Source: Chalciporus piperatus (Eukaryota; Basidiomycota; Agaricomycetes; Boletales; Boletaceae). Taken from it: DNA of 36,069 nt. The stretch is from positions 1 through 36,069 of the forward strand of contig JBBPTG010000243.1 in assembly GCA_038093975.1 (NCBI GenBank), in the 5' to 3' direction. Positions within the stretch are counted from its first letter, which is position 1, and every line of letters begins with the position of its first letter. Below, one piece after another: positions 11,219 through 23,403 of the stretch. The translations under genes and the position numbers were made by a program. Under the pieces are notes generated by a model. It was not told the origin of the DNA. It did not search any database and was given only the letters and a program-made list of their open reading frames with translations.

Positions 11219-11601
11219 GGCTGCAGTTCTACGCTAGCTGGAAAGACTGTAAAGTGTGCTGTGGACTGATGATGGTGGCGGTAAGGAAACAAGTCGTGGA
11301 CGTCCAAGCGTAGAGATGAGTATGAATGAATCAGGAAGTGGACGCTTCCGACAGAACGAGGAAAAGTGGCTGTGTCATACTGCTTTTGGTAAAATGTGGC
11401 TGATGTTGTTTGGTTCACAAGCTCTCGCCAAACAAGCTCCTATATAATATATTTCTTTTTATTTTATTTCTTTGTGACAGGACGTCACGGTCAAAAATGT
11501 AATCGCAAAATAATGTAATTCGCAAAACAGACCCAAGTCTATTTCCCCGAAAAGGCCTCAAATGTCCCGTCAAAACAAGAAAAAAGTGACGTCTGCCAGA
11601 T
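11219..11601. other. Short intergenic: mex67 promoter and 3' flank of the SANT gene
   Basis: Holds the upstream region of mex67 (start at 11218, minus) and the 3' flank of the minus-strand gene ending at 11602. A T/A-rich run at about 11446-11475 may serve 3' end formation. No coding sequence was recognised. Confidence 0.4.
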
Positions 11602-13580
11602 TTACGTCTCCCTTCGGCCGTTGGTCTGGTATGTGTATTGATGTGTCGCAATGCCATGGCTCTGCGAAGGAGGTTTCGACCCAGACCCAGTCGGTGGGTT
11701 TGGTCGTCGATAATATGCTCCACTCCCAGGTCTCTCTTGTGGTTGCTGTAGAGCATTGGTAGAAATAACGGGTGAGGTCGCGGCGGCAACGGTCGGCATG
11801 GGATATGGGAAACGTGACCCTGCAGATGTTTGTTGTTGGGTCTGGGCATGGCGGATGGCTGGCGAAGGTTGTGCAGATGTGGTGGCGGGGGTCGAAGGGG
11901 CTGGCGAAGCCGATGCATGAGCCGTATGAGACGGAACCGTCAGTGGAGGGGGCTGTGGAGGTGGTTGCACGCTCTGGAGTAAAGGTTGGGTGGGCTGCGG
12001 TGGAACTCCCAACGTCGGGGTCGGTACAGGGTTGTCGGCCGACGTTGGTGCCGGAGGTACTGGGCGGTCAGATGGGGTTTGACTATCTGTGTCGCGACGG
12101 CGCTTAGTACCCCTCGAGGAGGACTCTTTGAGACCGAGGGAAGTAGCTTTAATGAGGATTTGATGCCTAAAGCAATGCGTCAGTGGGGAAGTACAACCTT
12201 GACGTGACCTACAGTACCTTGTCCGAGAGTTTCCCCATTTTTCGCACAAGGCATCCCACGCAATCTCCCTACTCTCGTTCCGATGTTCTTCAGCAAGTTT
12301 TTTGAGCTTCTCGGTCTCCTCGTCCGACCAAGCGCCCTGGTTTCCTGCACTCGCTGGTGCCGGTCCTACAGACGCACTCGACGCTGCAGTCGACGTACTG
12401 GGCCCTGGTTGTGCTCCGGGAGCCGAAGGATAAAACGCACCATATCCAGGATAGCTGTAGTATGGAGCCGTCGGGTAGGTGGGAGCACCATACATCCCGG
12501 AAACAAATTGCTGTTGAGGCGGGTGTTGGTGTCCCAGAGAGACGACAAACGATTGAGGGTTGGATATAACAGGAGCTCCTGGTTTTGTGGTAGAGGGGGG
12601 TTTGCCGTTCGCGGTTGGAGGGGGTGTGGGTCGTGGCTGCGGGTGCGGGTGGGATTGCGACTGTGGTTGTGGTAGCGGTAGCGGTTGCTGACTCGGTGCC
12701 AGTGGGGTATATCCAGGGATGAACGGGTATGGCACCGGAGGAGGATGGGCAGTAAGCCGAGCAGGGGAATCGAGCTGTACGTTGACTTGTCATTGAGATG
12801 CACAATAACTGAAGTAGGTAGATGGTTACAAGAGTATCACAGATGCGCTTAGCTTCACCAAGCATAGTCAAGGGATCAACCTTGACACCCGGTCCCATTT
12901 GGTAGCACTGGGCTATCACCAGTGATGGAGTAGCTTTCTGCACACGAACAGACTATCAGCGAAAACAGAAACGCGTAACTCACCCGGGAATTGAACTTAC
13001 GATCAGCTCTTCTGCAGCACCGTAAAACTCGGCACACAGATTGAGAACACGCCATTGAAACTCGTAATATTGTTGGTTATGCGGATGCACTTCCCCAGGC
13101 GCCGGGGGAGCAGAATACTGATAAAATCCATGCGTGGCTGATGAAGGCTTCACAGGTGCTGCAGAATTCGCTGCAGATGTATCCCGCTCGGTGCCAGAAG
13201 CACGAACGCGCCTATTTTTTGAACCGCGGGGGCGACCGGGACGCCGTTTGCGTTCCCCATCCTCCGATTGGGATGGCCCGACCGAACGTGGAGGATTGGA
13301 TGGTGGCGGGTCGGCGCGCTGCTTTCCTGCTGCATTGGTGCTGATTGGCGCCCGTTGTGCAGCGCGATTTGGTCTGCAATCGACGGATGGGTGGCGACTC
13401 GTTCGCGGGAGTATGAGTACGGAAACAAGACACCCACTCTTCAGCGTCATCGTCTTCCCTTTCAAGTTGTTCCTCTACGGTTCCCTCATCCTCGCCCTCC
13501 TCCTCTTCCTCGTACTGGGGCTGGAGTATGGGGGGGTTGAGCGCGTGCGATAATGGTTGGTAATGTTGAGGATTGTCCAT
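11602..13580 (-). CDS. AT-hook and SANT/Myb-like DNA-binding protein
   Basis: Start ATG at 13580 (MDNPQHYQPL), followed by an acidic run. Exon 2 ends at 13001, then 12937-12830, 12774-12218 and 12166-11602, all with matching phase. The border between exons 1 and 2 (about 13434 to 13310) is uncertain because several GT/AG pairs fit. Exon 2 carries an AT-hook (RKRRPGRPRGSK), known to bind the minor groove of A/T DNA. Exon 4 has a long Pro/Gln/Tyr-rich stretch and then a SANT/Myb-like unit (GAWSDEETEKLKKLAEEHR, then WDALCEKWGNSRT), whose third helix continues across the last intron (HQILIKATSLGLK). The tail is Pro/Ser/Thr/Gln-rich. I infer a nuclear transcription or chromatin factor of roughly 580 residues; the target is unknown. 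Confidence 0.75.
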
Positions 13581-13934
13581 GATACTAAAAAGTGACCCTG
13601 TTTTTGAGATCGAGATATGTTCAGGAGCCAGATAGTGACTATGTAAAGAATACCTTTTTGTCGATTTCGCTGGGTGTAACCGAATTTCTCGGGGTGGGGT
13701 GTTTGTCCTTTCGGTTGGGGTTACACTCGCCGTCGGAAAATAAATATTGACCCTCCGAAGCCTTTATACATATAGGGGTAATTTCCGTCAATACATACTC
13801 TTCCATCTAGTGGATATTATTTTCCATCAGAATAACTTGTCATGCAGTCGGCTTGGTTTCCGCGAGGCATCGAGGCCCGTCGACCCTCCGGTAAAAAAAA
13901 CAGTATGGATACCAGCTTCTTTACATCCTAGTGG
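13581..13934. promoter_or_regulatory. Upstream region of the SANT/AT-hook gene
   Basis: A 354-bp gap between the start of the SANT gene (13580, minus) and the stop of the next minus-strand gene (13935). It contains A/T-rich segments (AAATAAATATTG near 13738 and TTTATACATATAG near 13760-13773) that could act in promoter or 3' end formation. No coding sequence was recognised. Confidence 0.35.
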
Positions 13935-15802
13935 CTACTCGTCTTCCTCCAAGTCTGAATCACCGAACAAACATGGACCACCGTACGCTATATCAGTGTC
14001 CGATTCCATCGCAATGGGACCAACGGCAGCAGCGACAGGAGACGAAGATCGCGTGCGGTTATCCAGAGGGTCGTCGTTCAGCACCGTGGTCAGAGAAGCT
14101 GGCTGAAGTAGAGAAGCGTCTCGGCGTATGTCAGTTACATTACGCGGGTTTGCCTCCGGAAGATCATTTGGGGGGTGTTCAGTATTGGGGGGAAGCCTCG
14201 TTGGTGAATCGGATGCGAAACGGTCATCTCGGTTTTGGGAGTCGTCGACCATGGGTACAAGCTGGTCTGTGGTTGTTGCAGGTTGGTGATCGCGGATTGA
14301 TTCGGTGCTCGTGTCTGTGATACTATCCCAGGACGAAACACCGGATGAGGCAAGACTGCATGAGTTTATTATAGCAGGTGAGATATAGCCCACGCCCTCC
14401 CTGTCCTTTGTGAAATGTATCTTCACGGACTGCGCAGCAGGTGGCTTCGGAGATGGGAGCTGCAAAATCCTTCCAATCGTCGCCCAGGGATCGGGATCAG
14501 ATAGGAAATTGAGCGGAGCGTTTGTCGATAAGCTATCTGCAACAACTCCCTGGAGGGGAAGACCCTGAGCAACATCGTAACCTGGAGGAAAGGGTCGTAG
14601 GTTGTCGTCGGTTGTTGACGCGGAAGCGCAGTCGTCATCCTCGCGGGTTGCATGAATGTGTTCGGTTTGGAATGTGTCCGCATCTGGACTAGCGGACGGC
14701 GAGAAGTCGAACTGCGCTTCGTCAACGCTAGCAGACTCTTCGCGGATAGATAGGCGACGAGATAGTTGGCGCTCAGGAGAACGTAAAGGCAGAGCATTGA
14801 TAACATTTTTATCTTGTTCGGGAGCGTAGCCAAATTGCCCGGACCAAGAAGGAGCCAGCGGAGACGTGTCGAAGTCGAGAATGATGTCTTCTGATTTCTG
14901 AAAAGTGAAAGGAGATGAACGGGGAAGCACATGATCATCTTGTGGTGAATTGGGGAAGCGACCCCCTCCGATTGTTCCTGAATCATAGAAAGGACGACGT
15001 ATGGAAAAGCTTGCTTCTGCATATCCCGAGTCGTCATCAAAGGGATTTGGGAGAGTTACATCACAGATCATTGAGGAGGAATCGGAGGGTGAACGAGGCT
15101 TGTTTTCCGAATGTGCATAGCTCAGGGTAGGGTCAACTTCGGAAGGGGTGATATACTTCTGTTTTTGGACTCCGGAGTACGGTTCGAGGATAACTTTCTT
15201 GTGTGAGTGTTTGAGGTGTTTATCCTGTAAGTAGGCGTGAGCGGGAGCTGCGAGCAACCCAGTTCTGGTCATGGTACTTTGGGGCCAGAGTGAGAATATG
15301 CTGATCCCCCGACTCGCATAGTGCGCTTGACACGTGGAGTTTCCACCAAGTTCGGGGTTTCGAGCCCAACGAGATTGGGTCGTCGCAGGATATGGTCGAT
15401 AGCAGCTCGCATAGACATATCTGCGTCCCAAAAAGATGAACAAACATAATATGGAAGGAAACCACACCCACGATCCGAAGTATCGAGCGCACAGAGCACC
15501 TTGGAAGGCTTATTGCGACTTTGGACGTTGGTCGATGACGATGACGAGTACAATTGGTCCCCACTGATATACTGACTTGAAGAAGGCGCTATTGGGCGCA
15601 TACAGCCATCAGAACGAGCGTGTGCCAGGTTTATCTCGGGTAGCACGGACGAAAGTGTCGACACTTTTGGATGGACGTGGTCTTCTTTCGTAGTACACAG
15701 AGCAGAAGCAAGACGCTGTTTACCAAAGTGACGTTTCTGAACACGACCGACGACGTCCTTCGTTTTTGCTCTTGCGGTGTTTCTGGGCAACCCGAGGAAC
15801 AT
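13935..15802 (-). CDS. Uncharacterised Ser-rich protein (604 aa)
   Basis: Two exons, 15802-15278 and 15224-13935, separated by a 53-nt phase-0 intron (GTACCA...TTACAG). The join gives SHSGPK|DKHLKHSHKK. The ATG at 15802 (MFLGLPRNTARAKTK) is the first in frame; the N-terminus is basic. Most of the rest is Ser/Asp/Pro-rich and looks disordered, with SFWDADMSMRAAIDHILRRP as the most ordered-looking helix and an acidic end (DSDLEEDE). I see no membrane segment, signal peptide or catalytic motif, and I do not recognise the family. It lies head-to-head with the sugar transporter, about 290 bp apart, so the two may share a promoter region. Confidence 0.7.
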
Positions 15803-16092
15803 CAGCCCAGCTTGTGAACTTCAGGAAAATTGGACCTTTTCCCGCCCATGTAGTTTGCTCCGACCATCCTTAACGATGTTCAAGGCAAGGCAGTTGCACA
15901 ATATGGAGACAACCTGAGTGTTGGTAGTCGGTGATTGTGGTCGCACAGTGCAAGCGGTGATGCGACTTGCATACAACCACATTGTGTGAGCCAACCCGCT
16001 TGAACCCGGGCTCAACTTCGAGAACATCACAACTCCAATCACGCAACGCTGGCTTCCTTGTCGCTGATTGAATAGTACCTAGGAGTCTTCCT
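15803..16092. promoter_or_regulatory. Divergent promoter region between the 604-aa gene and the sugar transporter
   Basis: 290 bp separate the ATG at 15802 (minus) from the proposed ATG at 16093 (plus). No canonical TATA box stands out. The short gap implies shared or overlapping control elements, which is an inference from spacing alone. Confidence 0.35.
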
Positions 16093-18563
16093 ATGGTTCG
16101 CGTGCCAATCCAAATTCGACGTTGGCTGAATACTGATGATCCGCAATAGCCAACCGACGAGTACGAACCCCTGGTATCAGAGGAACGCATCGATGTGGAG
16201 GATACATTTGACATTCTTCAAGTTCTGGGACAGCGTCGAGGAGCCGTCATAAAGACCCCACATGGGGGTTCCCTATCTGTCCACGCTGACGGGAGGTCCT
16301 ACTCGTACTCCCATGGGCCCAGCGGCATCTCCGGCCTTTTACTCAATCGTTATGCTGTGGGGTGTGCCGCATTTGCATCCATAGGCGGACTGTCTTTTGG
16401 ATATGACCAGGGTGTCATTGCCAATGTACTTGTTATGAGAGACTTTCTAGCTCGGTGGCCAATCAGTGCTTGGGAGAAAGGATTGATGAGTACGTTCTCG
16501 TTTACACTAAAGCGCATACAGCCTATGAATCTTGTTACACAGCTGCGGCACTGGAGCTAGGTGCTTTATTTGGAGCTTTATCATCGGGTATTCTTGCGGA
16601 CAGATATTCTAGACGACATTCTATTTTCTTAGCTTCAGGTGAGAGTCAAGGACTTGTCCCAGACATGTTACTCAGCCAATCATCCAAGTTATATTCTGCG
16701 TCGGCTCTGCAATCCAGGCCGGTGCTCGTAGTCTTAATGACTTGGTTCTTGGGAGAGCCATTGGTGGCTTTGGAGTAGGAGCATTAAGGTAAATTTCTGC
16801 AAGAGCTGCTTGAAACTCACCCCTTTCAACACCAGCCAGCATGCTATCTCCACTTTACATGGCTGAAATCAGCCCACCCGAGCTGCGAGGATCTCTTCTA
16901 GCAATCGAACAGCTCGCCATTGTTCTTGGCGTTGTCTTCGGATTCTGGATAGGTTTTCTTACTCGCAACAGTGAGTGTGGTCTCTAACAACCCGGAGTCT
17001 CCTGACTAATTTTCGACATAGTCCCAGGCTCCGCATCTTGGAGGATTCCCCTTGCACTTCAGTTGCTCCCAGGGATCCTGCTCTGTCTAGGATGCTTCCT
17101 CCTTCCTCCGTCACCAAGATTTTTGGTGCTACAAGGACGATTAACTGATGCGATGCAGTCGCTTGCCAAGCTTCGCCTTCGAACACTAGAGGAAGCTACT
17201 CGCGACCCGATCCTACAGGTGTGTTGAACGTCCTCCGAGACAAAGGGGTTTACTTACTGTCTTCAGCTCGAGTTGCTTGAAATGCGGGTGAATACCGCGC
17301 TGGTCCGACAGGGCACAGGCGCAAAAGATGAGGGTGGAGATCTAAGCGTGTGGAAGGAGCTCTTCCACTCCAAATATCTCGCTCGGACACTCATCGGTGT
17401 GATGATGATGTTCTTCCAACGTGTGTGGCCATTATTTGTTTCTTCGGAAAGCCTCTGACATACTTAGCGATCTGGCAGAATGGAGCGGAATAAATGCTTT
17501 GTTATACTATGGTCCAACTCTCATAAGAAATCTTGGCTTCACTGGAGAGAAGGTCACGCTCTTGGTTGCAGGTGGCATTGGCATAGTCCAGGCTCTCGCT
17601 GTGATACCCGCAATATTATACCTTGACAAATGGGGTGGGTGACTATTGCCGTTCTACCTACTTCTTACTGATGATGTGCAGGTCGCAAGCCTCTTCTGAG
17701 AGGTATGGCGTTTGCCGGTTTTCACGTTAAATCCCACTAAACATTGTTTTCTAGGGGGTAGCGCTGTCATGACCCTGTCACACTGTTTGATCGCCCTACT
17801 AGTATGATGTTGTGTCTCCCCCTCTTAATCAGAACTAACGGACGCTTCCAAGATCTTTCAATGCGGAGACGACTGGGCTTCGTATCCCGGCGCTGCATGG
17901 CTTGCGGTGACGTATGTCCAATCTAGTTCTTTGAGGATAATGCTGAAGCCCTCTAACCTGCGCTTGATTAGATGCATCTACACATTTACTGCAGCGTATG
18001 GCATGAGTTTTGGACCAATTGGGTGGGTCCTTCCCAATGAAGTGTTTCCGTTGTCGATGCGGAGCAAAGGAGTCTCATTGTCAACTGCATCTAATTGGAT
18101 CAATAACTGTGCGTGTCAAACGTTATTTCCCCTCTCATCTCCATTGAATTAGTTTGGGCATGAGACTGACCTGTTTTGTGTCAGTTTTTATTGGTCTCGT
18201 CACACCCCCAATGATGGTGGTATCCCCAACGTATGTCCAAATCCCCCCTTTCCCGCCCAATGAGCGTCTTTGCCCATGATTCTAATGTCCATCTAGCGCT
18301 ACGTTCGTGACCTTTGCTTGTGCATGCTTCGCTGCGCACATCTGGTCGAGCCGCATTGTCCCTGAGACGGCGAATGTCTCACTCGAGGAAATCGATGCTA
18401 TCTTCAATTCTTCGGCCGCTCAAGACGACCTGCGGCGGAAAACGGAGGTATCGTATACCCTATCAACGCTTTACAATGTGCTGATTTCTGACACTAGCTC
18501 GAACAAGAGTTTGGTGTTCACGATCTGATCCAAGATTTGATTGCGAATAGTCACGGTGACTGA
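16093..18563 (+). CDS. MFS sugar transporter
   Basis: About 15 exons. Those from 16150-16489 onward are well supported: 16543-16638, 16689-16788, 16840-16970, 17022-17218, 17267-17420, 17479-17634, 17682-17702 (only 21 nt), 17755-17801, 17853-17911, 17972-18108, 18185-18230, 18297-18447, 18498-18563. All phases close, giving about 569 residues. The first exon is inferred: ATG at 16093 with a 48-nt intron ending at 16149 (branch-like TACTGATG). Sugar-porter signatures are in order: GGLSFGYDQGV in TM1, LADRYSRRHS in loop 2-3, PLYMAEISPPELRG, LPPSPRFLVLQGR before the central loop, QWSGINALLYYGPT in TM7, and PETANVSLEEID after TM12. It would move a hexose or similar sugar across the plasma membrane; the substrate cannot be told. 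Confidence 0.88.
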
Positions 18564-19845
18564 CACTTTGTCGTTATCAATAGACACTGTCGATTTCGAT
18601 CCGGCGTGTCGTGAGGAGACTTCTCCGGAGAGAAGGAGCCTGTGAATGCTTCGTATTTCGGCGCTATCCCTTGCAGTGAGCGCTCAAAAGCCCCGGTATT
18701 AGAATCCGCCAAATCTGTCTAGTGTCCTGCACTTCGGTTTGGGTGCGACGTATGCTGGCTACGCCGCCCCGTTGCCGCCCCATGTGCTCAGACCGTCTAG
18801 GCGAGATGAACGAATGTGATCCTCGTGCCGAAATGAACTTGTCAAGTGTAATGACCACACTGCGTTTCATGGGACTTTTGTCTGCGAATGTCAGAGTGAA
18901 TGGAAACACAGCTCGGAGCGCCTTTTATCTGGAGGGAGTCGACCACTTGGGAATTGTGCTTTCCCGTTGAGCTGCTGCTGTAATGAAATGATCAGATTCA
19001 GATGTGATACAGGGAATCAGCGCTCAGCCTGTTAATTGCCGTGTTACAAAGTGTCGATTCGGTCGATTCTCCTCGGGCTTTCCTACAGGTGCAACAGGCC
19101 AACTACCACATCAGACTGGCATGCACTCTCATTAGGTTTGGTGACATCATCATACACGGAGCGCCGTGCGGAGGTTCCCGAGGGCGGGGCCATTCAACTC
19201 AAAGTCGACGTTCCTCTTTTCACTAGAACTCCAAGATAGGACCCTCACAATACGGAAAATACCACTCCGGGGATCAACCGGGGATAGACATGAAGTTCTA
19301 GTCGCCGAGTTTGCTGAAGCTATCGAAAAAATTTTGAACTTTGTACGATACTGAGAAGATACTGAGAACGACCGGCCTCAATGCGTGCTGTTTTGACACA
19401 CTCATCGAACTCGAAGCTCCACCGAACTACCGGTGCGAGGTACTCGAGTCAGATTGGGCGTCATGCTCGACTCGATGAAGAAACGACGCGAGCTCTCCAA
19501 GGTGCGAACTCTCTGGCCTGCTCTCTGAAGATGCTTGCGTTACTCAGACGAGGTAGGATATGGAGAGCCTGGGAGCCTTTCCATCTCAGGTGGACAATCT
19601 TGAACTCAAACACGGTCATATGATACTTGGTTCCGTTTCTCCTCCGAGCGTGACCTTGAGCGGGTATGTAGCTCAGCGGTGGATACCCTTCTTCCCACTC
19701 TCAGCCTGATATCTGGTCACGCGTCCAAAGATTCCGTTGGGCTCCACCTGTCCAGGGACTCAAACAGGTGCATCGGATCGTCACGAAAACTTTCCCACCA
19801 ATCCTCCTTATATCAAGGAGTATCGCAAGCTAAGTACGTGGAGCC
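18564..19845. other. Intergenic, no gene recognised
   Basis: About 1.28 kb between the transporter stop and the esterase start. The short frames on both strands show no family signature or splice logic. The last 50-100 bases, with CTTATATCAAGG near 19806-19817, probably include the esterase promoter. A tRNA A-box-like string at about 19672 has no matching B-box. Confidence 0.45.
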
Positions 19846-22234
19846 ATGTTAGCGCGACGCAGTTTCGCATTTTCTCTCCTGTCACTGGCATGCCTTCTGA
19901 AAGGCATCGACTCCGCGACGGCAACGACGACCTCGTCGCTGGATGTCGATCTCACTATTGGAACGTTCCAAGGTGCTGCAAGTGCAAACGGGACTGACGC
20001 CTGGCTCGGCTTACCTTTCGCCCAACCTCCTGTTGGACCCTTGCGTTTCAAAGCGCCTCTCCCGATATCACAACGATTCCAGGGAATCCAAGATGCTTCG
20101 CAGTTCGGAGATGCGTGTCCACAACCTCCGTCCGCTAGTCTAGGTGCCAACGTGAGCGAGAACTGTCTGTCCTTGAATGTAGGTTCTGGATGCTCTGGTT
20201 CCAACACACAATTGACACGGTTCCGTAGGTCTGGCGGCCAACCGGGACATCTGCAGATGCACAGCTTCCAGTGATGGTATGGTTCTATGTAGGTCCCGTT
20301 TCACCAACATATTCCCCAACGTTGTTCCTACAAAATGGCCGCAGGGCGGAGCATATACTATAGGGTAAGCTTCTAAGAAGTCTTTTCGTACCGTCGCTTA
20401 CATGCACAATCAGCGCGACTTCGAACCCTTCCTACAATCCCACAAGTAAGTGTCTTCATCGCTTCCAAGAACTTTTATTGAGCTGTGATTCAGGAATAAT
20501 CAATTTGAGTGTCGCGATGGGGAAACCGATCATTTTTGTGTCTGTGTAAGCTCAAAGCCTCACATCTCCGAGTCCCCCCGGTATTTGCTCATGTGTGTAG
20601 GAACTATCGCGTGAACACGTTTGGATTTGTAGGTGTTTCATGATAGATCTCCCGTCGAATCCGTCTAACAAGCATTGGCAGCTTGCAAGTGCAAACGTCC
20701 TCCCTGAGGATCTAAATGCTGGTCTTTTGGACCAGAGGGCCGCATTGTTATTCATCCAGGAGAACATTTCATGCTTTGGTGGAGATCCGGCCAAGGTAGG
20801 GAGTGTTACTGTGCTCTTCGTTTGCGACGTTTTGAGCTGACATTACCAGGTCACTATTTGGGGTCAGGTATGCGATTTCTATTGACTGATCTGTCTACGC
20901 TACTGACCAATCACTCAGTCTGCCGGTGCTGGATCCGTCCAGGCTCAGATGCTCTATGCAACTGAGCCCAGCCTGTTCCGCGCTGTAATTGCGGACTCAT
21001 CGACTGGACCATTGTAAGTACTTGCCTGCCAATCATCTTCCTGCCATCTAACTCCGTTCCTCTCAGTAAAAATGCACCATACGCATGGCAATTCGATAAA
21101 CCCGGGATGCCCTATTCCCGTCTGTTAGCTGCGACGGGTTGCGCTGCAGGTCCTGGTTCGGTGCAGTGTTTGCAGCAGGTCCCATATGAGGTATTCTTTA
21201 TTCTCAGTTGGCACGCACAATTTGAGATTGAATGATTTTGACAGACACTCCTTAACATCAGTAACTCAATGATTGACACCACGCTCAATCAACAGCTGTG
21301 GCAGCCTGCGATCGGCCGCGTAGGAAGCTTCGCACCGGAGCGCCCATCAAAACGAATTTTAAGTGGGAGATACCTTCACGTGCCTTACCTCGGGGGAACC
21401 AATGTAAGCTCAACCGTGACATAGGACTTATCCTTCAAAACAATGACCCCCTTGACTTAGCTGAACGAAGGCACCGTGTTTAGTCAAGCTGTGTACAATT
21501 TAAGCCTGCCATCTTCAGAGCAGACTTCCGCGTTTAACAGCTTTATGTCCAAACTCCTCGTCGATAATTCGACGTTGACGTCACACATCGTTGCCGGCAT
21601 CGACCACGTGTACCCTGTCAACGATACGACATACGGTGGACCATGGCATACTGGTGATATGCTTTACGACCGAGCAGAAACTTGGTACAGAGACAACATG
21701 TTTCTCGCACCAAGAAGATTCTTCTTTGATCATGCAGCATCATTGCAGCCAATGTGGGCATACCACTTCACTGAATTTATACCGGGCGATTCGCCTGCAC
21801 TTGGCGGTGAGTCTGGTGCTAACGGTCAGTATTATTGCTCATTGCGCCATTAAGTCTACCATGCGTCTGAGCTACTACTGATCTTCGGCCCCGTCCCTAC
21901 CTCCGTGGAAAACGAGTTCGCAAACCAAATGACCCAGTATTGGATAAACTTCGTGAACGACATGAATCCCGGTCGTAGGTTTCTTTCCCTTGAAAATCGC
22001 AGGCTCATCTCAATATTCATATGTGAATCTTCACCAGCGGACTGGCCTCAATATGACCCGTCTTCTCCCCATGTCATGCAGCTGATGCGGAACAATATCA
22101 CATTGATTCCTGACGGTCAGTTCTCCGTTATTTGGAAAGCAAAGAGACTGACTATTTGGATTCATGCAGATTTCAGCATTGCTCGGACCGAATACCTCAA
22201 TTCACCTCCAGTTCTCGCCGCATTCGAGAAGTGA
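19846..22234 (+). CDS. Secreted type-B carboxylesterase/lipase
   Basis: Fifteen exons with consistent phases (19846-20178, 20229-20288, 20345-20364, 20414-20445, 20494-20545, 20601-20628, 20682-20795, 20850-20867, 20919-21013, 21067-21190, 21245-21403, 21461-21806, 21855-21974, 22038-22115, 22170-22234) give 547 residues, normal for the alpha/beta-hydrolase carboxylesterase family. The signal peptide is MLARRSFAFSLLSLACLLKGIDSA. Family motifs: LGLPFAQPPVGPLRFKAP, ENCLSLNV, NYRVNTFGF, nucleophile elbow GQSAGAGS (Ser catalytic), GGTNLNEGTVF (acidic triad member) and VYHASEL (His). Several N-X-S/T sites suggest N-glycosylation. It hydrolyses ester bonds outside the cell or in the secretory path; the substrate is unknown. 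The usual GESAG is GQSAG here. The splice pattern of its last exons recurs in the stump at 30324-30604. Confidence 0.9.
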
Positions 22235-22311
22235 TGATCAGTCCGCTTTTCCTAGCTACCAAATGTGTTTCCTTCGATTACATGACTAGTACCTGCCAGC
22301 AATAAATTGTC

Positions 22312-22319
22312 GATCACGC
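22312..22319 (+). repeat. 8-bp target site duplication, left copy (hAT-1)
   Basis: GATCACGC, repeated exactly at 23396-23403 directly beyond the other end of the element. Confidence 0.85.
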
Positions 22320-22359
22320 CAAGGGGCGTCCATAACTCTAAAACATGAAATCGACTCCC
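22320..22359 (+). repeat. Left 40-bp terminal inverted repeat of hAT-1
   Basis: Exact reverse complement of 23356-23395, starting CAAGGGG. Confidence 0.9.
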
Positions 22360-23355
22360 CCAAAGTGCTGGCCGTGACCCCGAACACTTGACCCACCACA
22401 ACTACTCACACGTGATATATACGCTAACTATTTATGGCAAGGCCGCATGTAGGGACCACTCGACAGAGTGTATCTACGATAAGGAGGAACTAAGTGGCGA
22501 CTCGCGAGGGTATTGGGAAGGTTGCAAGGCTGCTTGAGAGCAGTGTCCCAGTGCTGTGGATGGATATGCTGAATATGGTCGAACATCACATACTTCCAGA
22601 AATTGGGTGAGTGCGAGTCGAGGCGGTGGGACACAGGACACAGAAAACAGGGACATTCGTTGATGGTGGACAAGAACTGGGTTTGAGAGCAGACTGACGC
22701 TGGAAAAGAGGGAAACGTGGGCAAGACGACTTGACCGTGACGGAGATCATTCCCGATCGATTTTGTTCCATGGATACTGGACAGCAGCTGCCACACAAAA
22801 TCCGCACGGACAGTTGACAGCAGAGGTCATGAGAGCGCTCGCATAAAAGTGAGTGTCGGTTTCCATCGGGACTGCGACGTGAATGGAGGGCGCGAGTCAA
22901 ATCCCTTCGATGGATCGGATCCTGGGGAAAGGTCAAAGTAGATCGATTCTGGGCCCAGAGGTGAAGGTGGGCTGAATGGGTGGGCTATACAGGCAGAAAG
23001 TGGCACCAAGCTAGTATATTGACGGATCCTGGTGGCCTTCACATGCATATGCAAGCCACATCGAGTCTGGGGATGTTCTCCTGTGTACTATGCTCTGAGC
23101 GTGTGTGTTTGCACGTGTGGCGCGTATCTTAGCTAAGGGTTCAATAGGGGAGAATGCAGAATCACTCAGGAACTCAGTTCTCCACTGTAGAATCTGCTTT
23201 CTGACTATCTGGAACTCGAAAGAGGTGCATTCAGATGTGAATGAACACTAATATTGACAACTTATATATGCTAGTTAAGAAGATGAGTGAAGTTGTGCAA
23301 AATACTGCTATTGGCTCCGAAAATTGGCCCCCGAAAGTAGGTTGATGGTGGTACC

Positions 23356-23395
23356 GGGAGTCGATTTCATGTTTTAGAGTTATGGACGCCCCTTG
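23356..23395 (-). repeat. Right 40-bp terminal inverted repeat of hAT-1
   Basis: Exact reverse complement of 22320-22359, ending CCCCTTG. Confidence 0.9.
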
Positions 23396-23403
23396 GATCA
23401 CGC
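23396..23403 (+). repeat. 8-bp target site duplication, right copy (hAT-1)
   Basis: GATCACGC, identical to 22312-22319. Confidence 0.85.

Larger units (their letters stand above)
22320..23395. mobile_element. Non-autonomous hAT-type transposon, 1076 bp (hAT-1)
   Basis: The ends 22320-22359 and 23356-23395 are perfect inverted copies of each other over 40 bp and begin CAAGGGGCGTCC. An 8-bp direct repeat (GATCACGC) flanks them. An 8-bp duplication with ends starting CA(A/G)GG is the hallmark of the hAT superfamily. The interior shows no transposase motif: frames on the minus strand up to about 120 residues are unlike any hAT domain. It is thus a deletion derivative or MITE-like passenger needing transposase from elsewhere. 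It lies 85 bp after the stop of the esterase gene. Perfect ends imply recent movement. Confidence 0.85.

Noticed and set aside
18664..18970. Overlapping plus- and minus-strand frames of about 80 residues downstream of the transporter
   Set aside because: No family resemblance and no consistent splice sites; treated as intergenic.
19665..19745. tRNA-like string with an A-box (GTAGCTCAGCGGTGGAT)
   Set aside because: No B-box (GGTTCGANTCC type) at the right distance and no acceptor stem pairing by eye.
22428..23054. Minus-strand frames inside hAT-1 considered as transposase
   Set aside because: No BED finger, catalytic block or C-terminal dimerisation motif can be seen, and composition is not coding-like.
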